Of a stretch of DNA of 64,000 nucleotides, positions 34,906 to 48,959 are shown piece after piece. Both the position numbers and the translations under genes were made by a program. Every line of letters begins with the position of its first letter. Position 1 is the first letter of the stretch. This DNA comes from Anarhynchus alexandrinus. Taxonomy: Eukaryota > Chordata > Aves > Charadriiformes > Charadriidae. The stretch spans positions 374,128 through 438,127 of the forward strand of contig VUYV01000324.1 of NCBI GenBank assembly GCA_008711295.1, in the 5' to 3' direction. The notes under the pieces were generated by a model. That model was not told the DNA's origin and ran no database searches. It was given only the letters and a program-made list of their open reading frames with translations.

Positions 34906-35896
34906 ATAATATTGAAAATACATATTGTAACATAAAAAGATTAATTTCCCCAGAAATAGTTGTCAGAAACTGTGAGGCCTCACAGAATTATGCTTATAAG
35001 AGGTTCCTTCTCTTTTGAGATTTATTTATTTTTATAAACAAATCAAAAAGGACTTTTCTATACTTTTTTTATAGACTTTGAAATCTATATTGTTTTTAAC
35101 CAGAGGCTAAAGTAGTTCATCCTCAGAACTGGAGTCTGCGCAGTTTTAATTATCCTAATGTATGAAGATAGATTCTATATTACTGGGGAAGTATGATTCT
35201 TTATAAACTGATGCAGATCTGATATAATAACACCAGGTTTTTAACCTCTTTTTCCATTAAATCAAATGTGTACTGTTCTAAAAATGCAAACTACTGGAAC
35301 TTTCTCATTGCAAGAAAACAAAAGACTTTCCATAGATGTGCCTTCTTGCCCTCACGCTTGGTGAATTTGGTTACTATATATTCTGAGCAAGTTTAAAACC
35401 CCTTATTATTTCATAATTTGGAAATTAGATTTCTAATGTATGAAAAAAGTTAAATATTTTGAGCAAAAACATATTTTATTTTTGCAGTCGGAATTGTCTT
35501 TGTCCATCAAGTAGCTGAATTGAAGTAAACCAGAAAGTAAACAGAAAAGCTAAAAGCAGTAAATATCTTGTTCTGTATATCAAAATTCAAATGACATCAG
35601 TCATTGATAGCTGTTTAGTACTCTAAACAGCTTGTAGCTTAAAGTTTTGACCACAGCTGTAAATGCAATCTTGTAAATGCAAAGCTGGTGCAGTAGGAGA
35701 ATTGGACATTGCAATAAATTTGGAATTGAAGATCTGTTTCAGTTCTTCTATTAACAGACATCTATGTATACCTCAAGCACATCTCTTGCTTCTTCTAACA
35801 ATCATAATATCAATAAAAATATGACATAGTTTGTGCTCCTAAATGATGTACTGTACTATAAACACACGAAGGAAATATAATAATGTTTACATTCAT

Positions 35897-35930
35897 TGAA
35901 GCTATAGTGCCAATGAAGCTATAGTGCCAA
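35897..35930 (+). repeat. 17-base perfect tandem duplication
   Basis: The unit TGAAGCTATAGTGCCAA occurs twice, back to back, with no mismatch. Confidence 0.95.
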
Positions 35931-38430
35931 AAGTGATCCTGCATTCAAGGTAACTGTGAATTTGATATAACAAACAATTAGTGTTTATTAAAACTATCAT
36001 GCAATACTATCTCCTTAACTAATGCAGAGATATCAGCATGTCTCCTCTGACCGCTCTTTCTGCCAGCTTTCTTTTTAAAGATGACAAGAACCTTCGGTTG
36101 GCCTTCATGTTCATTTTTCAGCAAAACTCATCCAGTTCCAGATATGCTATTCTGTTAAATGTCATTCTTTAGTTATCAGACTCAATACCCAGCATGTCAC
36201 TGACAGCATCAGCCATCATAGTGTAATTTACTGCATCCAGAATTGCGCAGTAATTTTGTATTCATTAACAAAGAAAAAAAAGACATACTGAACCAGCCAA
36301 ATCAAATACAGATGGTTGGCCAAGCGTGCAGTTAAAAGTCATAAGCATGGCAGACTTCAGTGTTTACCCTTCACTTCCGTCCACTCTTTGAATTTAAGGG
36401 TTGATATTAACTAAGTAGTTGATAAAAGGTGTCTCATCTGACAACCATTATACTAGTACATCAATGTGTTCCTTCCAGGCTAATTCAATACAGCATGTTA
36501 CAATAATGTAATGTCAGGCATTAGGCATTTTGCAACAGAATTTATTCTGGGTACATTCTGTAACTGTACATAGACAACATATGATCCAAATATTTGGCAG
36601 GTGGAAGTGAATCTTGTGAATTATTCATGAATGGCTTAAATCCATGAACCATTTATTATCTGCTTGGTACAACTCTATTTAAGTGAAATCGTAATGGTTT
36701 TTTTTTTTCTGAGGAAGGCATCAAATGAGATTTTGTGACTAAAAGTAGAGGCTTGGTTGCCTGGCTGTTGCTGTTGTTATTGTGTGTGTAAGCTTTGTAT
36801 CTATAATAAGAAATATTCAATCACAGTCTCAATTTTTTAAGATAAAGGAATTTCCTTTATTTTTCCTTTCATAGGCTATGAGATTTATTTACCCATAAAA
36901 TTATCACATTCAATGTCATGGGTTTTTGTTCTTAAGTCTGTCTCAAATTTTATAGAGAAATAGCACTGAGAAAGAAAAAGAAAAATACATGGATGAGATT
37001 TTGTATGTGCTTTTTATTTTTGTTTATATTTTAAGCAGCTTACGTTAGGCTCTAGAGTAGCCTGAGACAGATCAGTGACACGTGCATCATAAAGATGTTG
37101 AGGAGGTGTATTAAGTTATCTCCTAGTTCCAAAAAATCTGATATAAACAGTACTTTTACATGTTATATTTACAGTAATATATGCCAGTGTTTCAATTTAG
37201 AATGCACTGATTTTCTTATTGGAAATCAGGCATGTATGTATGATCCCTCTGCACGACTGTACCTACTTTATCGACAAAAAGTCAGTTTTGACATTACCAT
37301 TGTCCCCAGTGATGCAAAGTTATTAAAAATATTGTCAGTAAAGTCCTCAATCTCTGTTATACTATAACCAATGGCTTCAGTCTAGCAAACCTTTTAACTG
37401 TGTATATAATTTTATGCATATACATTGTAGTCATACCTTTGTTAAAGTCAATGATATGTCTCTTGGTGACTTCAAAGGGGGTCTGAGAGACTCCATATGC
37501 ATTTCAAGTAGATTAATAATTAAGAATAATTACTCAGATGTCTTAAAGTAGGGAGAAGTTTCTGTGTTCCTCTAGAACCATTTTTTTAGAGAGCACAATA
37601 CTATAGCAGTAATGTGACAAAATATAGCTTAACTCTCTTCAGAAAGCTGAAGCCACATAAGACAAAGTGTACTTGGGAGTTTCCCAGAGGAAACAAAATC
37701 CTCAAAGCTATCAAATATCAAAAAATAGGAACAAAAAATGTCTCAGTCCTTATGCCAAGGTCTTTTTTGTCACGTTGAATGGGAGAACTTGTTTGGCTAA
37801 GGGCTTTACTCCTAAGGACTATTTTAAAGGATCAGACCCAAATGAACTGGAATAAAAATTCTAGTTTCAATTAAGGTGAGGTTTCAGAGAGTATTGTGGG
37901 GAAAAAAAAAAAGTACAGTTTTCCTTTGTGGTTTTTGGATGCCTTCTAATACAAGAATATTGAAGGAACTCTGCAGTGTAATAAAAAATATATAGTAATC
38001 TCTATGTTTAATTATGAAGAGCAGTCAATTGATATAAATATTCTTCAATTAATAATAAAAAAGAATTAGCATTCAACTAAGAAGCTGCCAACTTTGCAGT
38101 CTGAGGACAGAAGTATTTTCTACCATAAGAAATAAGTATTTTGATTAAAAAAAAAATGCAGTTTATACTTTCAGAAATGTTCTAAAACCTTTTTGAAAAC
38201 ACATTTTTAAGGAGCTATATTCTCATTTAGATTTATTTGAAAGTTTTCTAAGACACCATTTTTATCGAATATTTATGTAGCAAAATACTGAAAAGATTTG
38301 TAATTTTGTCTTCATTTCTACATTCAAAAAAAAGGTCTAACATTCTAAACACATGAACATTTGCATTCAGTCTGAAATTGATAATACCTGCCATCCTATA
38401 TCAGTGGAAAATTATTAAACCCTGAATACA

Positions 38431-38617
38431 TTCTTTTCTTTTCTTTTCTTTTCTTTTCTTTTCTTTTCTTTTCTTTTCTTTTCTTTTCTTTTTTTTTCTT
38501 TTCTTTTTTTTTCTTTTCTTTTCTTTTCTTTTCTTTTCTTTTCATTTTTCTTTTCTCTCTTCTTTTTCTTTTTCTTTTTCTTTTTCTTTTTTTCCTCTTC
38601 CTCTTCCTCTTTTTTTC
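38431..38617. repeat. TTTTC pentanucleotide microsatellite, about 187 bases
   Basis: An almost pure pyrimidine tract of TTTTC units with interruptions (T runs, then TTTTTC and TTCCTC units at the right end). The change in unit along the array suggests several rounds of slippage. A long polypyrimidine/polypurine tract with mirror symmetry can form triplex (H-) DNA. Confidence 0.97.
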
Positions 38618-40310
38618 ACAATGACTTGGGAAGAAGCACTTAGAAAGCAGTCACTAAACTGAAACATCTGTCTGCACTTACAGGGTATTTGTTTCACAGC
38701 TTGAAGTTTAGGCTGGAAACATCTCTTCCTTTATGTGTCAACAGTATAGCAAAAATTATGCCTGCCAGTTCCCATCTCTTTAACAAATAGACATACTCCT
38801 TTCATCTACAGGGGTCATTCTCGGAATTATTTTAATATTCTTGACAAGGGAACGGGTCTTCCTATAGGTTTTTTTAACATGGAGAAAATTTTCTATAGGT
38901 TGTTTTGAAAGATTACCACTTGTTTATTATTTTCTGTGCTTGCTATCCTTGAGCAAACCAGTAGTTTTGTAACCCAACACAGATGTGTTTTCTCTTTTGT
39001 CAGAAATTTAGACATCAAGAACAGTACAAATGGCCTTTAGAACTGGTATAAGTTGTCATAACTCAGATAAAACACTGTACAGCTCTTATTATTTTATGAG
39101 TTGGGAAAAGACTGTGGCATATATCATGGCTACGTTCATTTTCAAGAAACAAATTTTGTAAGGAAAACTATGCTTCTAACACTTTTAACACAAAATATGA
39201 GACAATACAGATAAAGATTACAAATTAATCGTTGATGTGTTCATTCATGTTAGCATGCTTCCCAGGCTAATATGCGTAGGTTTTAGAACTTCAGTGAGCA
39301 TTTTCTGATTTGAATAGGGATTTCTGGTGAGAATCTGAAATCATAAACTCTAGATAATACGTACTTAAATGCTGCATAAACTCTACTGAAATTTACAACA
39401 AACTAATTATTTAAAAAACATTGAAGTATTTGTCCTGCTTTAATGAGATTATCTTGTTTATTTTTCTGGAATACCCGAGGCTGTGGATGGCTGGCTATAG
39501 CACATACATGGGAATAAAATGAACATTAATTTAATAATTCCGAATGTCTAACTGGGTCATCCAAAACCCAGACATTTAATTCTGAGCCATTCAGCACAGG
39601 TTTTCTGAGTACTAGTCAAGAGAAATAACTACTTTGAGAATTACTTTTGTAGGATTTTAAATCTCCTCTAAAATACGTGTATAGAATAGATTGGGTGAGT
39701 CATCCTTTAGAATTGTTATTTTTCTCTCATTGATCATTCAAGCAACAGAAGACAACGAGGTACCACACAGGCATCTGAAATGGGGTCTATCAATACCATT
39801 TTAAAAAAATGTAGTTTTCTTTTTCAAAAACTAGATATTGTTAATATAAGTCAGTCTTTAGTTTGAGTAGAGAGGTAAAACATGCTTAAGACAAGACCAA
39901 AGCATTTTTTTTTAATTAATGCATTCTTAATAAACTGGTAAAAACATATTTAAACATCTCTGAGGAGGCTGATGAACTTCAGTTAAGAGTCTGAGCTAAG
40001 GTACCATTTCTGTTAGATTCCCTGTATATCACCAATGGATTTGAGCATACGTGCTCTCTCGTGTTACATGTTACTTCAAATGTAAAACTTACCTTCTGCA
40101 TCCAACTACTTGATTCATTTTTTAAATTAATTCTAATGCAATGAATAGCATTGGATTTTGTTTTAACAATTTTTTACATTGAAAGCATAAAACACTTACC
40201 TTTTAATAAACTAGTATAAGCAATTCTTTAAAGGACATTTCATCATGTGGGATGCTGTTTCTGATGAGCACATTCCACACTTTGGTTGTCTCTTTGAATA
40301 TTTATAGTAA
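38618..40310. other. AT-rich non-coding stretch, no gene seen
   Basis: Nothing recognised. Confidence 0.5.
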
Positions 40311-40387
40311 TGGAAGGGGGGCAGGGGTGTTGGACTAGATGATCTCCAGAGGTCCCTTCCAACCCTGACCATTCTGTGACTGTGATT
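40311..40387 (+). mobile_element. CR1 3'-terminal fragment (77 bases)
   Basis: It contains the terminal CR1 words: GTTGGACTAGATGATCTCC, AGAGGTCCCTTCCAACC and an ATTCTGTGACTGTGAT end of the octamer type. Extreme 5' truncation. It is well preserved, so fairly young. Confidence 0.92.
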
Positions 40388-43300
40388 TACAAAAAAATAC
40401 AAATCTACAAACAGAGAAACATTTCCCTTTAATAAAGATATTTGATGAATTTTTATATCCTTTAAAGAAACATTTTCATTACTTTGATGCTGTAAAACCC
40501 TCAAGAAAACTTTGCACTTTATGGAACCAGTAGTATTTTAAAGGACTTACTGAAATCATGGCCTAGATTGAATTTGCAATAATTATGATCAAGAACAACT
40601 TTTTGTTTTCCTACTTTTTTTTTTTAATTACAAAGTTATGTAATACTTGTGAGAATTATTTTTTTTTAAGTGCAAATGAATAACAGGTCATTTCCATCAA
40701 TATTAATGAAAAAGTATTAATTAGAGTAATCATACTTCTTTGTATGAAAATACAAGAGTTCAAAAATATATAAAATATAAACTAAGTTTATTAGCTATCC
40801 CAGGCTTGAGATAAACAAACCTGCACAAACCTCATAATGTTCAAGAAACACATCCACAAGTTAAAACAAACCAAAAGAAAACGAATAAACAAACAAACAA
40901 AAAAGTGAGAGTTCTCAAGGTGATTCAATTACATAGAGAAACCATGATTCTGGTGTCACAGGATTAGAACTGGAGAGGAAGATAAGACTTGCTCATTGTG
41001 AATATGACGATTGACAGCCAAACAATTTATTTTCAGTAACCTGGGAAATTAAAAACTTACCTGCAATCAACTCAGTAAATTGTTGTTGTTATTAAATTAT
41101 TTTTTCCTAAATATAACATAATGAATATTGGCATCAGCAGTTTATGTTTGCCACCATTATCTAATCACCACGGGATGTATAGTTCCCCAGCCTCCCATAC
41201 AAATTTGGACATATGAAGACTCAAGTATAAATGTTGAAAGAGCTGAAGTGAAAAGCCTTATCTATAAAGTACATAAACACATATATATCATACACATATG
41301 TTTATTTGCCAAAACACACATACACACATGTACTTACATGAGTTTATGTGAGTTTTACTTTGTACTGGCTTTCTGAACAGCTGGAAAGCCATTTTATTGT
41401 TAAGTGCAGCTGTACAGACAAATTGTGCAATCCAAATGTAATATTTTTCCCACTGTTTCTAATATTTTTGGTTTTATACTGTGTTAATAAACTTTCTGGT
41501 TCCTATTCATAATTGTTTCATGCAGATGCAACCTGATGATATATCAGAGGATGCCATTTGGGAATTACTGTATACACGTGTTTGTAACTGTAGTCAACAC
41601 ATTTCTTCCCTCTTAACTCTGATATACATACATATGTATGTTTTTATAATTTATGTTCATCTCATTCCCTTGTGAAGTGGGTCTTTTTTAGTTCCCAAAG
41701 AACTAGGATAGCAGGATATCTTAGACCTTCAGCTCTCCCTGGCAGCTAAGTGAATGAAAGAAGATCTTGTTATGGATCCTAGGGTTCTGATGAAGAGGGT
41801 TTTTAAGCATTGACAGTTGTTTTTCTCTTTTGGTGTACTGCTCCCGAGAGATTTTCATTGAAAAATCCTGAGATTGGAAGACTGGGGGAAAGATATTAAG
41901 GGAATGTACTATTTCTTTCAATCTTGTGCACTATGGATGAAATCCTCTTTCCACTGAAGACAGTCATAAAATACCTGAGGTCAGCAGCAGACCTTTCTGA
42001 GACTTCCAGAGCCTCAGAACATACAAGTTTTGAGATCACTTTAAGGGAGCATCTTAAGATAGAAAAAATTAGTGCTCTAGGTTCCCAGTTAATCTTTAGT
42101 CTTAGTAGGAAATATTTTCCTGTAACTTTTTATTACCACTGATATCCTGTGGTGTTTTCTTTTGTACCATCATATTCTCCTGTTAACCAATCAATGTTCA
42201 TATTAACAAAATTCACCTCCACACCAATTTTATTATGCATGCCCCATTAAATAAATCATGGAACATGCAAACTTCATATATTTCCCAATTTAATTTCCCT
42301 TAATAAAATTTTCATTTTTTTTCTTTCTAAAATACTAATTTCAAGTTAATTTATTTTCAAAGATGATGAATATCAGATCTGGGAGAAGAAAAAAAAAGTT
42401 TTATATGGGCATACAATTCTCCTTAGGGTAAATAATTTAATGTGTCTTACAGATCACCATAAATTCAGAGTGATGACTTGGGAACTATCCTGAAGACTGA
42501 AGCCCTTTCAAGAGTTCTATGTTGAGAAGATGATGACAGCTAAAGACTAAGAAGACACAGAATGAAGTAATGAAACCCCTATTTTATTAGATATTCCTTT
42601 CATTTTCTTTCTCCAAACTTTCACAATAAAAGTTTAGAAAACTTGCAAAAAAATGGTTTCTGTTCTCAGCTATGCACAGTTGCAGGTAATCATGAGCAAA
42701 TTATGGATTTTTAGTTTGCATTACTTTTTTCTTTTTTACTTCAGCGTAACTCAGAGACATGCAGTATCATTTCAAATGATGAGACAGGTTACACAAACAT
42801 ATACTTAAAAATTTCATAAACAAGATATAGCAATTTAAATTCACAAAATATGACCTCTTCAAAATGTAACACGTATACAAAGGAGACTTACATAGAAAGG
42901 TATACACCTTCCTATGTTGAATAAATAATTAAGTGTCTCAGGATGGTTTGTAATACAACAGAATGTTATACAAATGACATTTCATTCCAACACTTTTTGT
43001 CATATAATCAGTTTGCAACAGGTTTTGCATTAAATGATATATTATTACTCAACAATGAGCTGCAAATTTCTAAAAGGTCCTACAGACAAGCTTTTCACAT
43101 TCACTGCTGAATATCAGAACCCCAGCTAAGACAAAAAAGTAAAACAAAAAATAAAAATCAGCTACCCATTTAAAGGTGACACCGAGTAGGGGTAAATATG
43201 CACAAGTTCCACAGTTTCTGATGTTACTGCCTTCTCCCTGAGAGAGGAACATCAGGAGGGCAGGTAGGAGAGAAATAGTAATGCTTGTGGTTGAAAGGAT

Positions 43301-46300
43301 GGCCTGAGTCAAAATGTCTCTTAAGGACAACCAGAAGCTGAAGCACTTGAGTGAAAGATCACATTCAAGTCCCTGGTTTGCATGTGTGCTTTGCATAATT
43401 TGCATATGAAGCCAATGTGCAAATTCTTGCAGCTTTCATTCTGAAAAGAATTTTGCCTGTGGAACAACAAGACATCTAAAATGAATGGAAATCTAGAATC
43501 TAGAGTATGGAGAATATGGATGTCCTTTTTCTTGCTCTTTGAGAGAGCAGCAGAATTGTAGGCTATTCCAAAAGTTCAGAGTTTTATAATTACTATCTCA
43601 AGCAGAAAAGCTGGTTTAAGTTTTTATATCAAGGGGGCTTTAAAAAATGCTTCTTCACACCTCTACCAGAAGGTAGTACTCATTGCTCACTGACAGTAAT
43701 CATACGTGAGTATGGGGATGGGAACTGGAGGATGGAAAAACCTATTTTGCACAAGGATTTAGCTTCAGAGTCATGGTGGGGAAGTAAGCTGTGGCAGCAG
43801 AAATTCACATCTCCAAATTGTTCCAAGAGGCAGAAGCCACATGTGAGAATTAACAAGTTACAGAAGCACCTCAGTGATTTTCTTTATTTGTATCCCATGG
43901 GTTAACTAACTCCTAAATAGACCGAAATAGCTTAAGTCACAACGGTAGCAGTGGTTCATGTCAATCAGTGCTGAAGAGTGATACAAATAGATCTCTCTTG
44001 ACAGAAAGCAGATATTTCTTTCGTATATGGCTGTTTCTCTGTAGATATAATACTCGTTTGAGTTATAAGCTACAAACTGGAGGACCGCCTTAACACAACA
44101 AAGCCTCTACAGGACAGCTTCAACTCCAGGTTAGGATATATGACGTATATGTGTGTGTATGTGTATGTGTGCCTACTTGTGAATGAATGAGTCAGTCAAT
44201 GCAAATCTAGTGAATACAGGCACTGTATTCCACTAATCAGCAAGAATTATTTCACTAATCACCCATCAGATCAGGATTTGGTTGCCCAAACATAGGGATC
44301 TAGTGCCAGCTGAAACACTCTAGAGTATGCAAGACATGCGTGGGCCATAGGTCTTCTGGAATGGCAGCTGATGATCAGGTAGGACATCCTAGCACATGTC
44401 AAGTGACATCAAGTGCTAGAGTCTCAACTACTGATACAGGCACGAAAGGACTATTTTTGGATGAACTAAATTGCTTCCCAAGTTCCATGGACTGTACTGA
44501 GGAGATGTGCAATGGTTGTAATGGAGTTTAGATATCTAGTGCACATAGAGGTTTCAGACAGTTGGAAATATAAATCTTGAACTGAATCCAACCTGGATGT
44601 GATTCAGCTGGCTAAAAGCAGACATGTAGTGCCATTTCAGTATCCTGTCTAGCTTCCAGTTGCCACTTCAGAGGGAAATTTATCTGATTAGGACCTGTGT
44701 CACGTCTGGCATTGTCTCATGGCTCTCAGACACCTTAAAGTATATCAAAGGATACTAGATATTTAGGAATAGCTGTATATTTAACTTCCTAAGTGAAGAA
44801 AGAAGAAAAAGCAAATTCAAGGAAAAATAGGTTGCTCGGAGCAAATTCTGGTAACAGATAAATAAATAAGAAAAGTAAGATGGTGTAAAATGATAATGGT
44901 TTGAGCACCACTATGTTAGATATTCCAGTAGTTCCAGGAAGTGCTCTAGAAGGATTTGCAAAGTTCCTGCAGTGCTTCTTGCTCTCAGATAAAAGGAAAT
45001 GTTATGTTGTGATCAGAATATTTAAATACTTCATGCAATTTTTTTTTTTAAATTACAGAATAAACAAATCTGATATTAATAATATAGTTATTTTGAAGCT
45101 TCTTAAGTGTAGCTAGTAATAATGGATGACATTTTATAGTTGGTATAACACTGGATACATTATTTTATTTAGAACTTCATTGTTTCAAGAATTTTGTGTT
45201 TAAAGCTCTTACAAACTCTGTTAGGTTTACAATCAATGGTGTATTAAAGCACAAATACAAGGCAGTGTTACAAGCTCTTAAAAAGTACAGACACTATTGT
45301 TAGTAGATAAATTATGCATGCTCGATGATACTCTACATCTGTTGATTTGCCAAATAGCTAATTAAAATGCTTTAAAACCATTATGCTGTTTAAGGCACAT
45401 TTTGTGATTTCATAAAATGTCATTTATCTGGTGAGAACCATACTTGTTTGAAAATGCGTTCCACAAAGTGACAAGGACATAGTTTCTGCATACAAATGAA
45501 TCTCTCAGAAAGGTGTGTCAAACTAGTTTGACCTAGAGTGAGTGGACAAGAGACAGTGATTTACTTTATTTACAATAAAAACCATTATAACAAGACAAAT
45601 TCCAACGGTGTATTCGTACAGCTTAAGAAAGAAAGAAAGAAAGAAAAAAAAAAAAACCAACATTTGTTTATAGTTTACCTAGAAGTCTTTATGTTCCAGA
45701 TGACAGAAAATTCAATTATGCTGTGAAACACTTTCTACTCTCAGGGAAAAGAAAAAAAGAAGAAAAAACCCACAAACAACAAACTGAAACAGGTTAAAAA
45801 AAAAAGAAAGCATCCACATTCATCCAACAAAATGTAACTTATGTTTTCAGGAAGAACATTTATATGATAATACTTTATACGATAATACTTTCCTTCATGT
45901 AGTGTTTTAATCTTTAGAGGACTGCAATAACAATAACTAATTAATATTCTAAGTAATCTTGGGAATTATAAATTGATTTCTCCATTCCATATGTACAGAA
46001 AGGAGCCTTGGAATCAAGTAGCTTAATTTGCTGAAACTGCAGCAACATACACAAAGCTGAATTTGGTCAGAAAAGATGAAGAGTCACACTGTCAAAGGGT
46101 TGTAGGAACTATGACATGCAACACTACAGTATATAAAAAAATAAGCACCTAGTTCTGGAAGAGCATTCACTTGTAGGGAAAGTTTGGGGTGAGATTCACA
46201 GAACCCAGAATGAAAAGTGAGAACATGCAAATAGGAATCGAACATACAGGAAAAAGGGACTGTTTGACATTGACTGCCTGAACCCTGTTCCTGCAGGGAG

Positions 46301-47690
46301 CAGCTGCCCCGTTTTGCAAAACAGCCTCTTGATTACAGAATTTGGCTGTGAAGTGGAAACCTGAGTAAATCTTAGTCTGAAAGCATTTGGACTGATGGCC
46401 AGCAGTGCGCTCTAATGTAAGCCAAAACTAGAATAAAATTAAGCTCCTTTTAGTTGATGTACAGCACTCTGTAACCAGAAATACAAAATTCATAGGAGTT
46501 GAAAGTGAATAATAATAGACATTCTGATACTGCAGCCCAGCAATGAGGATGATTTTTTGCTTGGATGTCAGGGTAGCTTAGCTAGCTCCTACAAAGTTGA
46601 AATTGTGGGATTTAAAATGCTTCTATCTGAAGAGCTCTGATTACAAACATCATGTTGCAAGAAGACTGAAGACAAAACTTTAACTTACATCTGTCTAATT
46701 TACAGATTACAAAACTGCCTTTGGCTGAGATAGCTGCTGAATACCTGACACACAGAGTGGGATTTAGTTACAAATTAAAATACTTATTTTTACGAGTCTA
46801 CATATATGTACCGATACACGTTCTAAATATCCAGGAGTCAGTAGATGTTTAGTTAACACAAAAAATTATCTCCCTCTAAAACAAACACCTATAGCTTCAC
46901 CCAGCTGCTGACAGACAGACATCTATTCCCAAATAGAACTCAGTAGGGTAGTTAAGGCATTAACAAAATTTTGGTAGGAATGACACAGAGCCTACGTGAG
47001 AACATTCCTTTGTAGAATGACAACTAGAAGACAGAAGGACACCATAGGCCACCTCAAATAGTACTAATATGCCCATATAATCAAGTCTCTAGTGGCTAGT
47101 CAGATTAATTTATTTTTAGAAATTTAGTCACTGTTGACTATATTGATTAGATTCTACTGACTACAACAGAATGATATCTGGGACTAGGATGACATCAAGG
47201 CCTGTTGATAAACACTTATTTTTAGGCACTAAAATTCCACCTCAATATTTTTCTTTCATTTTAAAAAAAATAGGTGTATAAGGAAAGTTTTGGGAAAATT
47301 TTTGGGAAAATAATTAACAATTAACTGTATTTTCTGTGAATAGAGTTTGGTACCTATAACACTTTATGGACCTGAACATTAGCTTTACCAAAAGAACAGT
47401 CATAAACTTTTTGCTGGAAAAAAACCTGCTCAGCAATTCAATTTGAACTCACTTCATGGAGTTTTAATCTAATCAGAATTGATTCATCCTTATATTAATG
47501 ACATGTAATTAACTGGGAATCAATGAATCAATGAATTCAGAATCAACATCAATAATACAGCAGATAATCAGCAGCACTTTCACTTACAAAATGCTAATAA
47601 ACACCTATTGTTTGCTAAACACCCTTATACAACTAATCCCAGAGAGCTGTAACCACACACAGACACACACATATTTATATGCAAACCCTA
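40388..47690. other. Non-coding stretch, no gene seen
   Basis: No gene in seven kilobases. Minor features are CA/TA-rich pieces at about 41275-41340, a TG-rich run at about 44146-44171, and an AAAG run at about 45626-45655. The part at 44280-44790 is more GC-balanced and could be an unrecognised old repeat. Confidence 0.5.
45626..45655. repeat. AAAG simple repeat with A run
   Basis: Five AAAG units run into a 13-base A run. Confidence 0.9.
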
Positions 47691-48050
47691 CCAGTGTGGG
47701 TTACACATACCCTCACCCCAACGTGTGGGTGCAGGTTCCCCATGTGCAGATCCTCCTGTGAAGATGTGGGTGCTCCAACTGAGTGTGCATCCTTGCCACT
47801 GCCTGTGCCCAGCTAAAGAACCAGCTGTGGGCAGGTACCCCACACGGCCCCACATGCACCCTGGGATGTTGTGTAGCCATGGGCCTCCTTGTGCTGTGGG
47901 TCACTGGCTGGGTATAAGCTGCTGCTGTGCTGCCCAGGGAGGCACTGTGCCTGGGCACAGGCAGGACTAGGGATGCCATGGGTTGACACATGGCAGTGTG
48001 CAAACAGGACCACTGCTCCTCATCCTACTCCACAGCCTCTCACCCCATCT
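47691..48050. repeat. GC-rich block, unclassified
   Basis: A sharp rise in GC content begins at a TGTGGGTTACACA sequence and falls away near 48050. It holds a TATA-like GGGTATAAGC near 47909 and CA/TG-rich words. Overlapping frames of 60-98 codons on both strands are spurious products of the composition. It may be an old LTR, but termini and target duplications are not evident. It does not align by eye with the GC-rich family at 26.6 and 52.8 kb. Confidence 0.4.
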
Positions 48051-48959
48051 TTTACAAATTTTGATTTTTCTGTTATACTTGTTTTCAGGTTCACTCATTT
48101 TTTTGTTTCTTTTTGTAATTCCTTGGTTAATATTTGCTGTTACCTCCTCCCTTCTCCCCAAGCAGTACAGGGCAATGGGGAGTAAAGGTTACAGTTAGGC
48201 CATAAGTCTGTCTCTTCCTCCTCATGGCCAATTCAATTTTAAACGTGATGACCTGAGTTGATCAGGGTCCTTCTTCACTCTAAGATAACTAGTTTTGGGC
48301 AAACACCCTCCAGTTAGTTTTGTATATTGGACCAGCACACACTATTTACACCCACAACATAACAGTTGTTGTCTTCCATGACATTTTTCAAGTGTGGGCC
48401 ATGCAGGCAGTCCCACACTTAGTCAGTGGCAAAAGTCACAACAGAACTTCTGCAGGCTTCAGTCTTGGCCGCTTGGTATCACTAAACCTGTATCACCTAT
48501 TCTGTTGTGTTGGTGAGGTGGTATATTTAGCTATATCCAGCTGTTTCACTGGATAGGCTGCAAGTTAAAATCATCTTTTAATATTTTAACAGTATCAGTG
48601 AGTTAATACAATGGAAACTCAAACTCAGGTCATTGCAGTTAGAAATGGCGATGAATGCATAGCAGATAACAAGATTAAAAAACTGTCTTAATGTACTGTG
48701 ATTTAAAAATATATCATCCCAATATATAGAATTAGAACAACGAACATAAAAAGTACAAGAATTCACACTTACATACTCATTGAATCACAGCAAAAGTTTA
48801 TCCCTCAAATTAAACCTATAAAACCACAGATTCTAATTCCATCTCTAAGCAGAATCATATTTCCCATCTGTTTCTTACTTGTTTTCCTTAATTTCATAAA
48901 TTCTCCTCTTGAGGTCAATCAGGTAATTTTAATCAAGTATTCATGTCGACTTCTTATAA
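48051..48959. other. Non-coding stretch, no gene seen
   Basis: No recognised feature. The first part (48051-48570) is pyrimidine-rich and may belong with the GC-rich block before it. Confidence 0.4.

Larger units (their letters stand above)
33367..38430. other. AT-rich non-coding stretch with a gap and small duplications
   Basis: No gene. It includes a single N at 33943 in a T-rich tract, paired 16-base repeats at 34856-34871 and 34890-34905, and a 17-base tandem pair at 35897-35930. Open frames up to 90 codons have no domain. Confidence 0.5.

Noticed and set aside
38431..38617. CRISPR-like or satellite array
   Set aside because: The unit is five bases with no spacers; it is a simple microsatellite in a vertebrate genome.
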